64,000 bases of DNA from Sthenelais limicola (taxonomy: Eukaryota > Annelida > Polychaeta > Phyllodocida > Sigalionidae). The notes under the pieces are model-generated. The model was not told the DNA's origin. It worked only from the letters and a program-made list of their open reading frames with translations, and searched no databases. Within the stretch, counting starts at the first letter, position 1. Every line of letters starts with the position of its first letter. Positions 1 to 14,438 of this stretch are shown here, one piece after another. The stretch spans positions 53,960,986-54,024,985 of the forward strand of contig OW804097.1 in NCBI GenBank assembly GCA_942159475.1, written 5' to 3'. The translations under genes and the position numbers were made by a program.

Positions 1-1730
1 GCCCAAATCAATGTGTGAACATTAGCAGAAGTCATTATCAACTGATAACAACTCTCAAATGACACATTTATTCTCTGTAATAATAAAAATATGTTGTAAC
101 TGGTATATTGTTCAAATATCAGATGTATTTAGATGGCATTCCTGTAGGTATTAACTAGTAACATCACAACATACTGAACTGTTCTCTAAATAGAAAAGTA
201 AACTAGAATAAATTCAGATCTTAATCCAGTGATACCAACAGGCATTGCGGGAATAGATTGGCGAGAGAAGCTGTTCTAAGAAACTAACACAAATGCCAAT
301 TTCCACAAAATGATCACAGATATATTTTGATGAACATTTTTAAAACCAAATTTTCTCATAATTTGTATGGCGAGGAGCCCTGCACTAACGCCACAGGACC
401 AGATGCTTTTTGACAACGTTTCTCTACCTGAATTTTCTCATAATTTTTGCAACTACCAAATTGACAGTCTAGGGGAATCAATGAATAGACTTTAGATAAA
501 TTATCATTTTTAAAGCGACACAGTAAGTTAGCGATGTGATTAAAGTACAGCAGACACAAAAGATGGCAACACTTGAATAGATAGTTAAAAATAATAAGTT
601 AATGAGTTTTTGTGTGTTACACTCAGATAAATAATATTTTACATTTTATTTAATAGACATGTATTAAGAGACATAATACACAACAATCAATTCAACAAAA
701 GAATATTTTCTACAAAGCAGGCGAGGGTAACTTTACTGCGTTGCTACATTTCTATGCATTTGTCTTTGGGAGCAAAGGAACTGAATGATTATTTCAAAAT
801 TAAATGACTGGTTACTGCTTTTTATACACATGCTATTAAATTATTAATGTGGTATATATAGATTTAAAGATGACAAAATATTTTGTGTTACCATTGTCAT
901 TTCAAAAATTGAAAATAATAGGTAATTTGTCAATATTCATGGTAGATTTTACACATGTGCTTTGCTCAATGTGGGGGAAGTGTTTTTGATAAAGAAGGAT
1001 ACCGCAAAAAACATTTCATTCTTTATGTCTGTTGTTGAAGGGTGTATCTTTCAATTCCACAGTAAAAAAGAACCAAACCAAGAGCAACATAAAATGAAAA
1101 CAAACAAACTAAAATGGTGAACGCAATATGCGTACAGGTGGTCTCAAACAGAAATGTCCAACTTTCCATGCATGTGTACAGGGGTATGAATGGGAACAAT
1201 GACTTCTTAAAACAAAACTCGACACTCATTTCAAGAAGTCATTATTTGTGTAAGCTTGAAAAATCATGTTTCCGTAGAGCAATACCGGGCAAGATACACT
1301 TAATCAACACTTAGCATTATATGTTGAACTTTTTATATTGGCAATTAATACTAGGTTGACAAAATGTTTAATATGAGATGTTAGATGAGGCATAAAGGTA
1401 ATACCAACGCAAGGAGGGATACGAGGCAGTACAACTATCCTCTCCCCCACGCAAAAAAAAAAGAATGAACCAAGATCTCTGTGCCAGTGAATTCCGATAG
1501 ATGGACATTTTTCAAGCATACACACTATTACAATAAATCGAGAAGTGAAGTGTTTGGGAATGTACATGTTACAGAGAAGGAGGATACAATTAAATTCTTA
1601 GACTCCCATTGCATCCTAGGATAGAACTACTCCACTAGATGGTTTCACTCTTCGTTAAAAGTCACATGACCTGAGCATGCCCCACGTGATTTGGTGTACT
1701 AAGTTGCTCACTTCCGTTTTAAACCCTTAC
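1..1730. other. No gene seen; probable anoctamin intron
   Basis: I see no exon here that continues the anoctamin gene on the minus strand. The next expected segment, which begins with the conserved FVG motif after FFKGR, is absent, so the gene must continue left of the window through a long intron. The open frames present are short, and their products lack any recognisable motif. Confidence 0.5.
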
Positions 1731-1879
1731 CTCCCTTTAATGAAGGCTATATAGAAAATGCTTGTAAAGTAGTTGATAAATTGGAGGAGCCAAAGTTTCA
1801 AATTGAGGCTGTTGTCAAATTCGTTCTGAGTCCGATGGCATTCCCACTCTGTTAGCCGGTTGGCCACCCTCAGGTATAT
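1731..1879 (-). CDS. Anoctamin exon 15B (TM5, alternative copy B)
   Basis: This 149-bp exon has a TTTTTTACAG acceptor and a GTAAGG donor, with the same phases as copy A. It encodes [20 protein letters not shown], then [20 protein letters not shown] and [10 protein letters not shown]. By hand count it is identical to copy A at 31 of 50 positions. Both copies keep the WEC-RTQ core and the aromatic TM5 segment. The intact frame and splice sites argue that both are in use. Confidence 0.92.
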
Positions 1880-4800
1880 CTGTAAAAAAGGACGATACAG
1901 CAAACATGCCTGGTTAATAAGAGTTTATTGGCTTTGTCTTTCTCTCCCTCTCAGTGGTTATTGGTTTTATACACACAGTCAATCAGGCGTTACAGGGATA
2001 CAATGGACGGAAACGACACTAGCAACTTTGGAGAGAAGCTTGCAGTGAAATATCAGAGAAAAATGAACGAATTCTATGTCGATTGCCATAAAACTCTAGA
2101 GTTTTTTCAACATATCACGTAATAAATTATGCTTATAGTGGTTGTAATGGAATTTTAAAATGAGATGAAACCAACTTAGAAATGAAAACTAAAATCTGAA
2201 AGTACTTTCAAGAGAAAGTTGCATATTTTGTCTTCGCAATGGATGAATGTGAAATGAAATGTTAAATTTCCGATGAATTTTCTAAGGGAAATATCAAACG
2301 TTCTGATTTGTTTCTTTTATTCTGTTAATTTGTGAGGCCAGACCATCTGATCCACCTTTCTCTCATATTTCATATTGCTGACAAGACACCTTCCAACTGT
2401 GACTAGTACATCCCATGCAGCAAGCCAGGACCCAGCAAACCTAAAAATAAATAAACGCCATGGCCTATCAGTGGACAAAGAAAGCAGTGAATTGGCGTCT
2501 ATACAGTGTCTTACCTGCCCTTGAAAAATGCCACGTAGAAAATGGAGGAATAGTAGTTGACAAATTGGAGCACGTAGAGTTTCACTGTGAGGCTGTTGTC
2601 ATATTCTGATTGTGTCCTCAAACATTCCCAATTAGTGAGAACGAAGGCTATATAAGAATAGACCTGAAAAAGTCAAACAAGGTTATATCCCCAGTCTCTC
2701 TCTAAATGCATAATCAGCTACCTCTCTCACTCTCACTCTTTCTTTGCAAAATCACATTCATATCTGTATAGCAATGTGTTGAATCTGTGTTTTATAAGCA
2801 TAGAAACTTATATCACACAGACATGGCAGTGTGAGTACTAAAGCAGTAGTTTATTAATACACACATCCCCTGTTTAAACTTATTGTTAATTAATTCATTA
2901 TATTAGAAATTACAGTATTAATCTCCCAAGGAAAATCCCTTTCCCTGGTTAACTCAAATAGAGTGATTCAGAATCTGTTGTGAAACTTGTGTGTTCTTCA
3001 CATTTACTCATAAGTCACAGAGTGGATTTTGTAAGAAATAATAAATTACATTTAGATAAAGATAGATGTAATGTGTGAGAAATATTGGTGCAGTAGACAT
3101 AATAATGATAATAATGGGAAAACAAGTTAACTACATGTATCAGAGACATATTAAATACAGTCTAGGCTCACAACCTCACATATCAGATAGAATGGTATGT
3201 TAGTAATTGGACGCTTACTGCGCTAATGGCTTTCCTGGCCATGGAGTAAGCGTCCTAATGGATTATAATGGCATTTTGCTGTCTTAATGGGATTATAATG
3301 ACATTTTGCGGTTTGGAGTGAGAGGCTTTCCCTCAGTTTGGAGGGACTCTCTCAACTCTTGAGCCTAGACTGTACACATTCCACAAGACGACTGCGCTCT
3401 CCCTATTCTCCACAAGGCTGTCTATGAAAGATCTAAAGCCTTCTACAAATAGAACTGTAATATGAGAATTTATGAATTTGTAATTCCTTCCCCGTCCATA
3501 TCTCCCTTAGTAGCTAGTCTCGAAAGATCTGAAACTGAACTCTCTAAGGATGAGCACTGTCCAGATTTGATTTCTGTGGGTTGTAATGAAATGTCAGTTA
3601 AGACACTAAAACCAGAGAGGTATATACATATGAAATCATATTATATATCTCCCTGCTAAGACATAACATATATATCCTCTACCATACGTTCTCTCACACG
3701 AAGCATCAGTATATCACAGTGTTGTTAGAAAGCATAAAGTATTTTTCAGTTCAATTCAACGAATATTATAGTCGGAAATAATGACGCTAAATCTTAATAT
3801 TTTTCATTCTGCTGTATTTCTTTGTATCATTATTGTGGTTCAACCACATTAGCCGCCAAATAGAAGGATAGGTGTTTATCTAAATATGCTTTCTGGTATG
3901 TACGACAAAATGCCAGTGACATTTCTTTTATCCGTGAGCCATTTTTTATTACCTGGACATCTATCAAAATAGTCTCGTAAGATAATCCGCCATACGACAT
4001 AAAATGTAGGAATTAGATCTAAGGTTTCTCCTTACCAACTATTCCCAAAAGCGAAAGAAAGTGTGAGAAGCAAGACACATTATAGTCAAAAGTATCTTGA
4101 AATACCCTCAGTACAACCAGAAGGACAGGGTTTGAAGGTAAGTCCTTAATCAATGATGTTAGGGAAGCGATGTGTGAGTTTTGTTTGTGTGCGTGTTCGA
4201 ATCTCTTAGTTTTCCTTTTGAAATTCGAAGAGGTTTTGTACATATGTTTTGCAACATTATTACAATGAGAGGTCTTGCGTTGTCAATACTAGTTCTCGAT
4301 GTTATTAAAAAGAAACAAACGTATTATTCACAGAATCAGTTAGCAATTAAAATAAGCGCATCAAGGTTCCATACACTGTACAATTATACATTCATAACTT
4401 GAGCTTAGTGTGCTCTAAGCCAGATTTTTACTTTCCATAAAAGAGAGTAGAATGATTTATCAATAACTGATTGTACACTTTGTTCAGAAATAAATTTGAT
4501 GTAAAGGGGTGTGAACACCTGACCAGGTTTATGTTTATTCATTCAACGAAACCTTATTTCGCTTTTTATTTGTGTTTATGTTGACTACGACACCTCCGAC
4601 AAACTCCTTTCTTGCTATACTACAATCTCAGGTATCACTGGAACCTGGTATTTAGTGGCATTGAATGGTTTCCGTTCCACAATATGTGATACGATGGTCA
4701 CCTTCCTTTACTTTATTAAAATTTATGATAACTAGGAAAAGTTATAGCGAAAGATCAATGCCCAAAAGAAAATAGAAGTCAAAACTTACATAGTTGAGGA

Positions 4801-7800
4801 TGAAGATGACGATAAGATTGATGCAGGCTGCGGTGGCCGTGGTCACCATGCTGGCGTTCTTGTAGAGTAGTTCCTGCTCTTGCAGCAAGAGGGCAGAAGA
4901 TATGGACATTCGGTAAACAATGACACCCATCACAATGCTGACTGCTATCAGCACCTGCAAACATGACAAGATGATATTTTATTATAGTTTTATTAACAGC
5001 TATGAAGAAGTAACTAATAGCGTGAGATTTATTTCGGCACACAATTTAATCATTCATATTGATATTTTATCAGGCTATTTAATTGACTACTCTAGCTGGA
5101 CTGGGTAGGTGGGGGTATACTACCATCTATTGCTGAAAGGAAAAATGTTAACGGGTGTCATATTCTACCCTTTTTTTAATACTACCAAGATGCTATACAG
5201 CAGTTGCCAGCATTGGCCCCTCCCTCCATGAATCTGTATGGATGTGGCCACGCCCCCATCCCCGCGAGTTAGCATGTGAGCTGCTCCTGTGAGGGGCACC
5301 AAATATGTGAGAGAAAAAAGACAGTATTGATTTCGCAATCCTTGGAGTCACTTGTCTGTCTTCCTGTCCCTTCTCCTACTTCGCTAATTTACAGGACTCC
5401 CCGATCTTTCGACCAGCTAGCCCCCATTAGAACTGTATTGCAAATGGATATTTATTAAACGTACACAGTACTACCGACAGTTATATACAGGGCTAGCCTT
5501 TGATGGTCCAGACGGCAAGCACTGGGTTGGATCAGAAAGGACACCCCAGCAGGATTTGAAATCAAAACACTCACACGCGTCTGATTAATATGATATAAAA
5601 TACGCTCTTCCCAATTTAGATAGATTAAAAGACACATAGTGCTGATTTAAAAATGATCGGTTACAACGGTGAATGCTTTGGAGCTAACATATTTATTTAT
5701 CCTGTAACCATGCAGGTCTGTTCTTCATTAAGATGAAGTATCATTCAAGTATTTCAATGAAATCAATTTGTTTCCATGGATTCATTGCTAACATATATGA
5801 CTAACTTTAGGAAGGCCATATGGAATCTGTTCGTTAAGAGAACGTTGAAAGGGTAAACACCAAGCATATCGGTTTCAGTATTCTTTAGATAAAAGACCGT
5901 ATACAGAGCATACATCTTACTTACAAGAAACATCATGACTGAGAAAGAGGCGACGTATATGGGCACTCGTTGTCTCCAGAACGGCACATAGGGTTCCATG
6001 TCCTGAAGGGAAATACAGCATGATGAGATAGATGAAAATATAGGCACAATATGCCAGATACTTTCCAGTAACCTTCCAGGCATAACATTGAATACATAGA
6101 TCTCCCAAATGGGGGGTTTCCGACTGGACCATGAGTAATTACATACATGTATATATATATAAATCTTGGTTTACATAATTTGGGTAGATAATTACTAAAT
6201 GTATTTTCTGGTCAATGAGTTTTGTTCCGAATCATACTTAACGTTTAATACAATGTCTTGCTACAAATTATTTCATGAAAGAATACTTCCAAGATACAAA
6301 TTATTTATAAAGACTTTAGAGCTGTGCTGGAACGAGCAAGAACCTTTGAACTTAATTCCGACAGGGAGGTATATAATATTAACTCCCTGTTTCCAGGAAG
6401 TTACTGGCAAGAGAAAACCCAAAACTTACGCCTGTGATTTTGTGTTTCTTCCTATGTTTTGAATTTACGAGCCTCACAAGGTATTCAGGTCGCGGTGGTT
6501 CCTTGATTGATAAAAATAGATACAATCATATTTAAATTCACGATTCAGGCAAAACCTTGCCGATATAAAGTCTTCCTTAGCTTATATGTAATCAAACGCA
6601 AATATACATCCTTAAAGGTCTCTTTCGTTGAAGTGGGTAATACAAATGATTCCCAAGGATACATTAGTGTTTACGAATATAGCACCAGCATTACAACATA
6701 GATACAATCATTTATCAATAGTTCTCATTTAGTATTTAGGCATACCTCTTCCTCTTCGAAGTTTAGAAGGTTCCACTTGAACTGTATTCCGGCCTGTTCC
6801 CGCTTCCAGAATTCAAGTAGCATGGTAGCTGGAAGGCGAAAGCATCCTCATTATAAGAATTATGATAGTTATGTTAAGAAGCTGTCTTAAGATGTCTTGG
6901 TCGTAAAAGAAATTTTTAAAAAAAAAAGAAAAAAAAAAGAAGCTAGGTTTCAAATTAAATCAGCCCAATTATATCTGGCATCGCTGATTTACCACGATAA
7001 ATATCAGGTCAGGTCAGATGGTATTGTCAACAATCAAGGAAAGATCTCAAGCGTTTGTACTTTATTTGACACTGATCTTACATCTGTTAGTACTTTATTT
7101 AACCAGGTTATTTCTAGTTCAGCGTCAATAGTGACTGGAAGGGAAGAGAGGAAAATCTTGCCCAAACAAGAGTTTGTACCCAATACACCTCGATGCCCCT
7201 GAGTCTAAAGTCAGCAATTAGACCCCAAACACTTCACCGGGATTGGTTATCTTGATTTAGTCACTGCCATGAAAGGTCCTTGGGCAATAACCACCCTAAG
7301 CAGACTAAAAAGATCAAAACTTCCATTTCAAGCCTGCTGGTGCACTGTTTTCCCATAATCTATCGGCTTTGCCTCGGCAATATGCACCACATAGTGCACC
7401 AGCAGCCCCTCAATGTCGGTCATTAATCGTTTAATGTTGTCCAATAGGCCAGATATATACAGGGCTAGCCTTTGATGATCCAGACGTTGCACGTGTGAAA
7501 CGGAATGAAGACAACATTATAGGATAATTAAAACTACTGGTGCTGGGCTGTCTGATGTTGCTTAGACGTAGAATTGTAAAAAAAAAAATCCAACTTATGC
7601 ATACATAATATATATATCAAACTCAATATATAAAATTCTCTCATGAAAATGGTTAAAAGGCATGTAATAACGGAGAGTGACTCACCCCAGAAGGACATGA
7701 ATACGGCAAAGAATACTGTAGCACCGTTATCAAACATGTGGCTAGCTCGCACGTGCGAACAGCTGATGGCGTAGTTCCAGTAGCTACACCTTATATCACA

Positions 7801-10800
7801 CGATGGACACATGGTGAAGTTGTTAGCGAAATCACATGATTCTTGCCTGCACCAGAAACAGAAATGTTTCCTTATAATGTTTTCAAATGTTATTTACAAC
7901 AGTACAGCTAAGTCATGCAAGTCAATATTCAAAGATATGTACGTTGAAACATGATTTATACTTTAAAGAACATGGCCAATTTAATTTTATAAAAAGAAAT
8001 AATCTCTGGAACTATCCGACAGCTTTTAAGGAAAATAAGATATAAATCAGAAACGTATAATGATATAGTAATGAATTATCGACAGTGAAGCACAACGAAG
8101 ACAATCAGGAAGGAAGGTAAGAGGTTCTTAAGATGTTTTACGTAAAACACTTTTGATAATCATCTAGACTTAGAAAGTACTCTTACTTTGACAGCCCAAA
8201 CTAGCTGAGCTATATATAGCAATAAACGGTACTTGTAATACATTCATTTCATCCTCATACACATCTTTACTGATAAATTAACTCAAAGGATTAGAGGATC
8301 AAGACCCCCTTAGGGACCCCACATGACTGAAAAGAGGGACATCCCTGTCATTGGCACACTTTTTCGAATAAAAATAAATAAAAAAAAGAATATAAACATA
8401 AATCCTCGACCGCACGTAGAAAAGACAGGCTGGTGCTCTAGGATTCTTCTCCTGACCAATGTGAGAATGGTAGTGCTTGTGGCACCCCCTGGTGGATGTT
8501 TCCACCGTACACATAGACATAACATATCATCTATCCAACTATCCTTATCATTTATCACATGAAAGGGTTTACTTACGCTATAATATTATCATACATAGTG
8601 GCGCAGCCATAGATGAAGACTATTAGGCCAATAATAGACGCGGGTATTAACATCCACGTGTAGAACCCTAACCAGGCAAAGTAAAGTCCGATTTTCTCTC
8701 CATAGTAGGACCTGGAATAAACGTAAAAATAACCATTTATGTTAACTATTCCTGAACAATTTCTCAGCCGGTGGTACTATTATTCTACAATAATGATAGG
8801 GTATTTTCGATAGGTTTCTTAAATTTTCTTCTTTAAAAAAAAAACCAAATTGCGTTTTTTCTATGAAAATTAAATATTGTATTGGCCTTAAACTGAATAA
8901 AAATTAAAAAAAACAAAAAAAAAACATTGTGTACCTGATGTAATCTAGAGGTTGGCATTTGTAGAAGTTTGACCAGTGAGCCCAGTGCTCGTATAGTAGT
9001 CGACGCATGCTGGGTTTGGTCCAAGGTTTCCACGACCCCTATTTATGATACAGGAGAAATGCTTTATATCAAGGAACTATATACGATGTATTTCGGCAAA
9101 ACTAAATACTGATGCAGAGATGTAATAATTATTCAGTGGTTCATGCCAGGGTCTAAATCCATCTACATTAGTTTTATATTGGTTAATCAACATGGGGTTA
9201 GGGGACGGGGAGCTATGTTTCGTCGCTGACATTGCGAGATTTTTAGTATTTGGACCCGGAGGGGTCTCGTCAGGCACTGGTTTGTAATAGATCAGTGGAA
9301 TTTGATTTTGAGTTCATTAGTTTTTCGGAATTCTGTTATTTGAAAAATGATATGGGGTTATTTTATACACATTTTTCTCTTTATTCTGAATAACCAAGGG
9401 TTTGACTCCCTATTATCTTTTATGTGTATGTGATTTTGACTGTACTTGATTTGCACCATGTTGGTATTGATTGGATCGTAATTGATCACGTTTTAATTAG
9501 GAAAAGGATACATGAATAAAATAAATAGATCCTTTTGAGGCTTTTAAGAATAAGGCATGCATTAAAATATACAGTATATGTATGCGTTACTCGCCCAGCA
9601 GTGCTACCACTTCTCGTCAGAGAAGTGGTAGCACTGCTGGGCGAGTAACACATATAACAATAACTAAACTAAACAAAAAAAGGGGAAAAGTATCACCAAC
9701 CATCTCACAACGAAAACAAAAAAGACATTAAAATATACAATGGAGAATAGGCCAAGGGAAGAGTTGCCTACCTCATGGAGGGGATAGGCTGCCACGTACA
9801 TGCCACTGGAAATCATACGAGTAATACCTGAAATAATAACAGTGCCTATTTGAAAATTCCACTTAAAAACACATTAATCGCACCAACTATGTGCGAAGAA
9901 ACAAAGGAAGTTACAAAAGTTACTTTTAGGTTTAGGGTTTCATCTCTAATGCAGGTATCAAGGTTTTACTTATGGTGTGACAATGCTCATAATGAATGCA
10001 AAATGCAGAATGCAGAGTATCTTTAATTGTAGTCTACTACAGGACACATAGAGGATGTTCAGAGAGAAGAATTGGGTATAATGGGTGAGCCTTTAATATT
10101 ACTAATAATAGATATCTCGTTACTGATTAGCATCTAAATAATAGGCAGCGCAGATGAGTATTGGTAAAAATATTGAAAGCACATTGCTAACATGTATGCT
10201 CATGGGTGGTTTGCAGAAGAAATACGTGAATGAATACTCTTTATTAACCTATAAGTACGAATAATTAAACATGGGGTGAATTGAAAATGCATGGATGATT
10301 CCAATCTTCAGCTATAAACGGAGACATACATTCATTTACACTAAGGTGGAAATCCTAGAATGTAAATAACGGGGTTGAAACGAGCAAGGATATATTGATA
10401 ATGTGGAAAGTTTGGTTCCATGTACACCAAACATTCATTCGGGAAAAGAGAAAAAGGTACATAAGCAAATATATGCCTTCGCTTTTTATGGCAAGCAGTT
10501 GAATATGGGTCAAATCTCATGGTATTACCTAGGATTTTGGCTCGTGAATTGAAACAAAATATCACCCGGTTCCAAAATCTTAAGTAAACACTGATTTAAT
10601 CAATTTCAAATATGTAATGTAACAATCTTGATCTCCCAGTAGATCTCTAGAATCGGGGATCTACCTTGTTTTAAATTCTCAGAAAACATAAGAAAAGTCA
10701 TGATTTCAAAACCGAAATGTTTTCAAGAAATTTAAGTTTGATAAGCAAAAGCTTGTGATTTAAAGACGATACACAGAGCCATATATTTGTTAACATGCAG

Positions 10801-13800
10801 GGCCTACCATTTACTCTCATACCGTCATATATTCACTCTTCCTAGCACATGGACGCGAGCAAGCTGGCTAGAACCCTTTTCTAAATGTAATACCATAAAA
10901 ATAAAAGAGAAAAAAATACCCCCCTAAACACATGCACAACAGTGATCAACATGTATATAGCATATTGATACCAAGCAGCCCAACACAATAAATGCGCTAT
11001 GTTCTGTAAGTATTGGCCGGGTGAATGGCAACACAGCTACAACTTTGTGGTGAAGTGATTTCTCAAGTGTTGCTTTTACCATACTCAAGATGACGATGAC
11101 GTTTCTTGGGTCCCTTTTCGCCCTCAACCGATTTGGCAACAGGGCATGCACCTTCAGAGATATCATTATTTGTGGTAATACATCGGGGTGATATTTAATA
11201 GGTGGTATGGAGTTCCACAAGTAATAGTACCCATATAAATTGAAAATTATATTGTATGACATGGATAGAAAAAAAGGTGGATGATTAAATGACTAGAGAG
11301 GATTTAAACAGACTATATCTTCATTTGGGAAAACCTCCTAGATTAAAGGGTAATTAACTTAAATATTATGACCTAATAACTAACGTATTTAGAATGAAAA
11401 GCCTTGACTGCATATATATTATATACAAGGCAAAAGGTTATCTAATGTATTGTTAAAGCTGTTGATGTCTTCAAGGTTTGCTTATATCTATATCGTCATG
11501 ATTCAAAAGGACACACACAGGGCAAATGGGTTAATAAACCATATCCACGAGAGGAAGGACTTAGCGTGGTCCCTACTTATATCAAACAGTTGTACGTAAT
11601 GGAAATTAAAAATCGGGATAGGGAGGAAATCACAAAAGAAAATAGAACGTGATTAAGAACTTGATTGTAATTCAAAGAGAAGAGGCAAAAATCTGTTTCC
11701 ACACAATTAAGATATTTCTTAAAATGAACCTATTTGATTGGTCCCATGGGCCTCGGCTCTAAGATTATTATCATCTTTCCTACCAGTATCATATCCTAAA
11801 ATTCAAAAAGTAAAACAATATGGAAAAGTGATCGAAAAAAATGGTGATCAATGATGCTGAGTGGTGGGGAAAATGTAATGTAAACGTGTATAAGGAAGAT
11901 TTCTGAAATAACCTTCTCTGTCTATAATATTCTGATTTGGATTTTTAAAACATGTTAGTCTATGGACCAAAGGACGTGGAAGACAGAAAGTAAACCATGG
12001 CTGTAAAGAGAAAACAAGAGGCACAAAACATCTAGATACATCAAAACATCCTATACAGTTGAGGATGTCAAAACTTAAACGTAAAAGAACTCATCCTATT
12101 TGGGTTTGATATGAACTTCCCATAATCGCAAAGCGAATTGTTTACAATTTATACCAGTCAGTTTTTGACAGCCTTTTAAAAATTAATTTTCACTCCAATA
12201 GGTTAAACGTCACTCAGATTTGGTATTGTTACTCTTATCAATATCATATATATCATGTTCTTTTTACCACGATGTTTCGCGTGACAATCAGTAGTGTCAC
12301 CTAACTCAGCTAGTCCTGTTTGAAATGTATGATGAAAATATTTTCATATTGGGCAAATCATCTAAAATTGGCTAAATTTCAAAGAATTGATTTTACATTA
12401 CATACTCAGCATTGTGACTGACAGTCAGTCAGTGTTTGGATAACTGCATCAATTTTGTGAATACTTTTATAGTTATAATGAAACAAATCATTAAAAAAAA
12501 AGATTTTTGTTCCCAGAAGAAGTAAATACTCACCGGAGCTAAGGTGGTCATCTTTTTGGCCATAACTCTTACGCCGGAGAATATAGTCTACGATCCTGCT
12601 CCGTTGTGCATGGGAGAAGAAGAGTTCTTTTTGTTTGGGTATGCTGAACCTATAAGTACAAAATTCAGGATTATTTTAGAGAGGAAGAGAGTGCATTAAT
12701 AGAATTATTAACAGAATAAGAAATAGGAAATATATTTCCTCATTTATAGCTTTGAAAACGACTTTACGGTTGTTTCAGTGAAACAGGTAGTCCTAGAAGC
12801 ACTGCATAATATAGATTGATAAATTTCATTTATAATAATACATGATTGAGTTCCTAGATTGGTAATACGCTTTTATCCATAACGAGGGTGGGGGGGGGGG
12901 GGGAGCGGGGTATCTTGTACTCTGTGGAAATTTAACGGGGGCTCCGCTTTACAAATATGAGAAAAAGTATTCAAAGAATCATTATTTGTATTCTGGCATC
13001 GTCTGATTACTAAATTTACACTCATAGGATCTTGTAAACAAACTGATGATCAATAGTTCTTTGTTTGTGTGACTCTGATGATTAGTCTAATACCGCAATA
13101 TATTGAATACAAATTGGTGGAATCAAGAAGAAAGAGATACTTACAAATACTCCTTGTCTCTTTCAAAGACGCATGTGAACTTCTTAGGGACTGGGGGGAC
13201 CTTGGTTGGGTCGAGTTGGAAAGGTGTAAGGAAGCGGTCGACACTAGTAGTGATCACCTCCCATAGATTTCCTGCATGAATGTCTTCAGGCACCTGAAAT
13301 AAAAAATAATTTTAATTCATCATTACCATCTTCAACATTATTTGAACCCTACTTTTCATATAAATTCCCCCTCCGCCCTAAAGCAGAGAAAAAAAGTTTT
13401 GATATTGGGATTGACAGTACATGTTTTAATCCAAAGTTCTATTTTTGTCGGCTCCATTTGAGAGGGAAAAATAGTTTCAATTTCCTTAAGAAATACTTAA
13501 ATCAGGGAGGTATATATATCCCTGCTTAAATGGAGAAAATGTAGAGAGGCTATAACGCTCAACCTTTAATGATATGTCCAAATAGTACACTAATTACGAT
13601 CATGAAATTCAATTCAATTCAATTCAAAAATCCTTTTATTGTAGATGGTATAGTACAATGCGGTTGCTCCAAATCTAGAAACTAGTTCTCCCAGAGGGTG
13701 CCACGTTCGGGATTAAATCTTATAGTTACAATGAACTGTTACAAAATCAACTTACATGAGTTATTAAAAAGTAGTTTAAGACATTTAAATGAGATGAAAT

Positions 13801-14407
13801 GGAGAATGATTACATGTATACAGATGAGACATTCGAAGAAGTGGTAGCAGATGATACAACAATAGTTTATGGTGTACTGACTGTTCAAAAAGTCGAGATA
13901 TAAATGTTAAGCAAGTTGTTGGTTAGCAACAGTTTGCCGACTGCCGAAATTTTAAAAGTGAGTAATCCAAAATTGGATGAGAAATAACATGAAATTTGTA
14001 ATAATTTTGCTTGGCATTAATTTGTTTTGGGAAATGTTTTCGTGGGTCAATAAATACCTCACATTTCAAAAGCTTTGGAAAGTCACTAACATTCTCTTAT
14101 ATACCGACATACTTGGGAAAACTTCACACAGAAATACATGAAATCTGTTGTTATTTCACAAAGAATGTGCTGCATTATATATACACAGTGAACAGACGCT
14201 TCTTAATGATAATTAGCTCAATGATTCTGTTTAATGCTTCCAAGGGCCCTACATAATTTAGAGATAATCTACATCCTCCCAGAGCAGACCGTTCGTCTTT
14301 CTAGACAAGACTAGACTTGAAGAATCTGCCTTGGGAACTAAACTCCCAATGTTCATATTATATTTATACCTGAGTTCCAGTCCTATTCCCCCGGGGCATT
14401 CGCAGTG

Positions 14408-14438
<31 letters not shown>

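Noticed and set aside
10924..11262. 112-residue minus-strand frame
   Set aside because: No motif and no splice sites in phase with neighbouring anoctamin exons.
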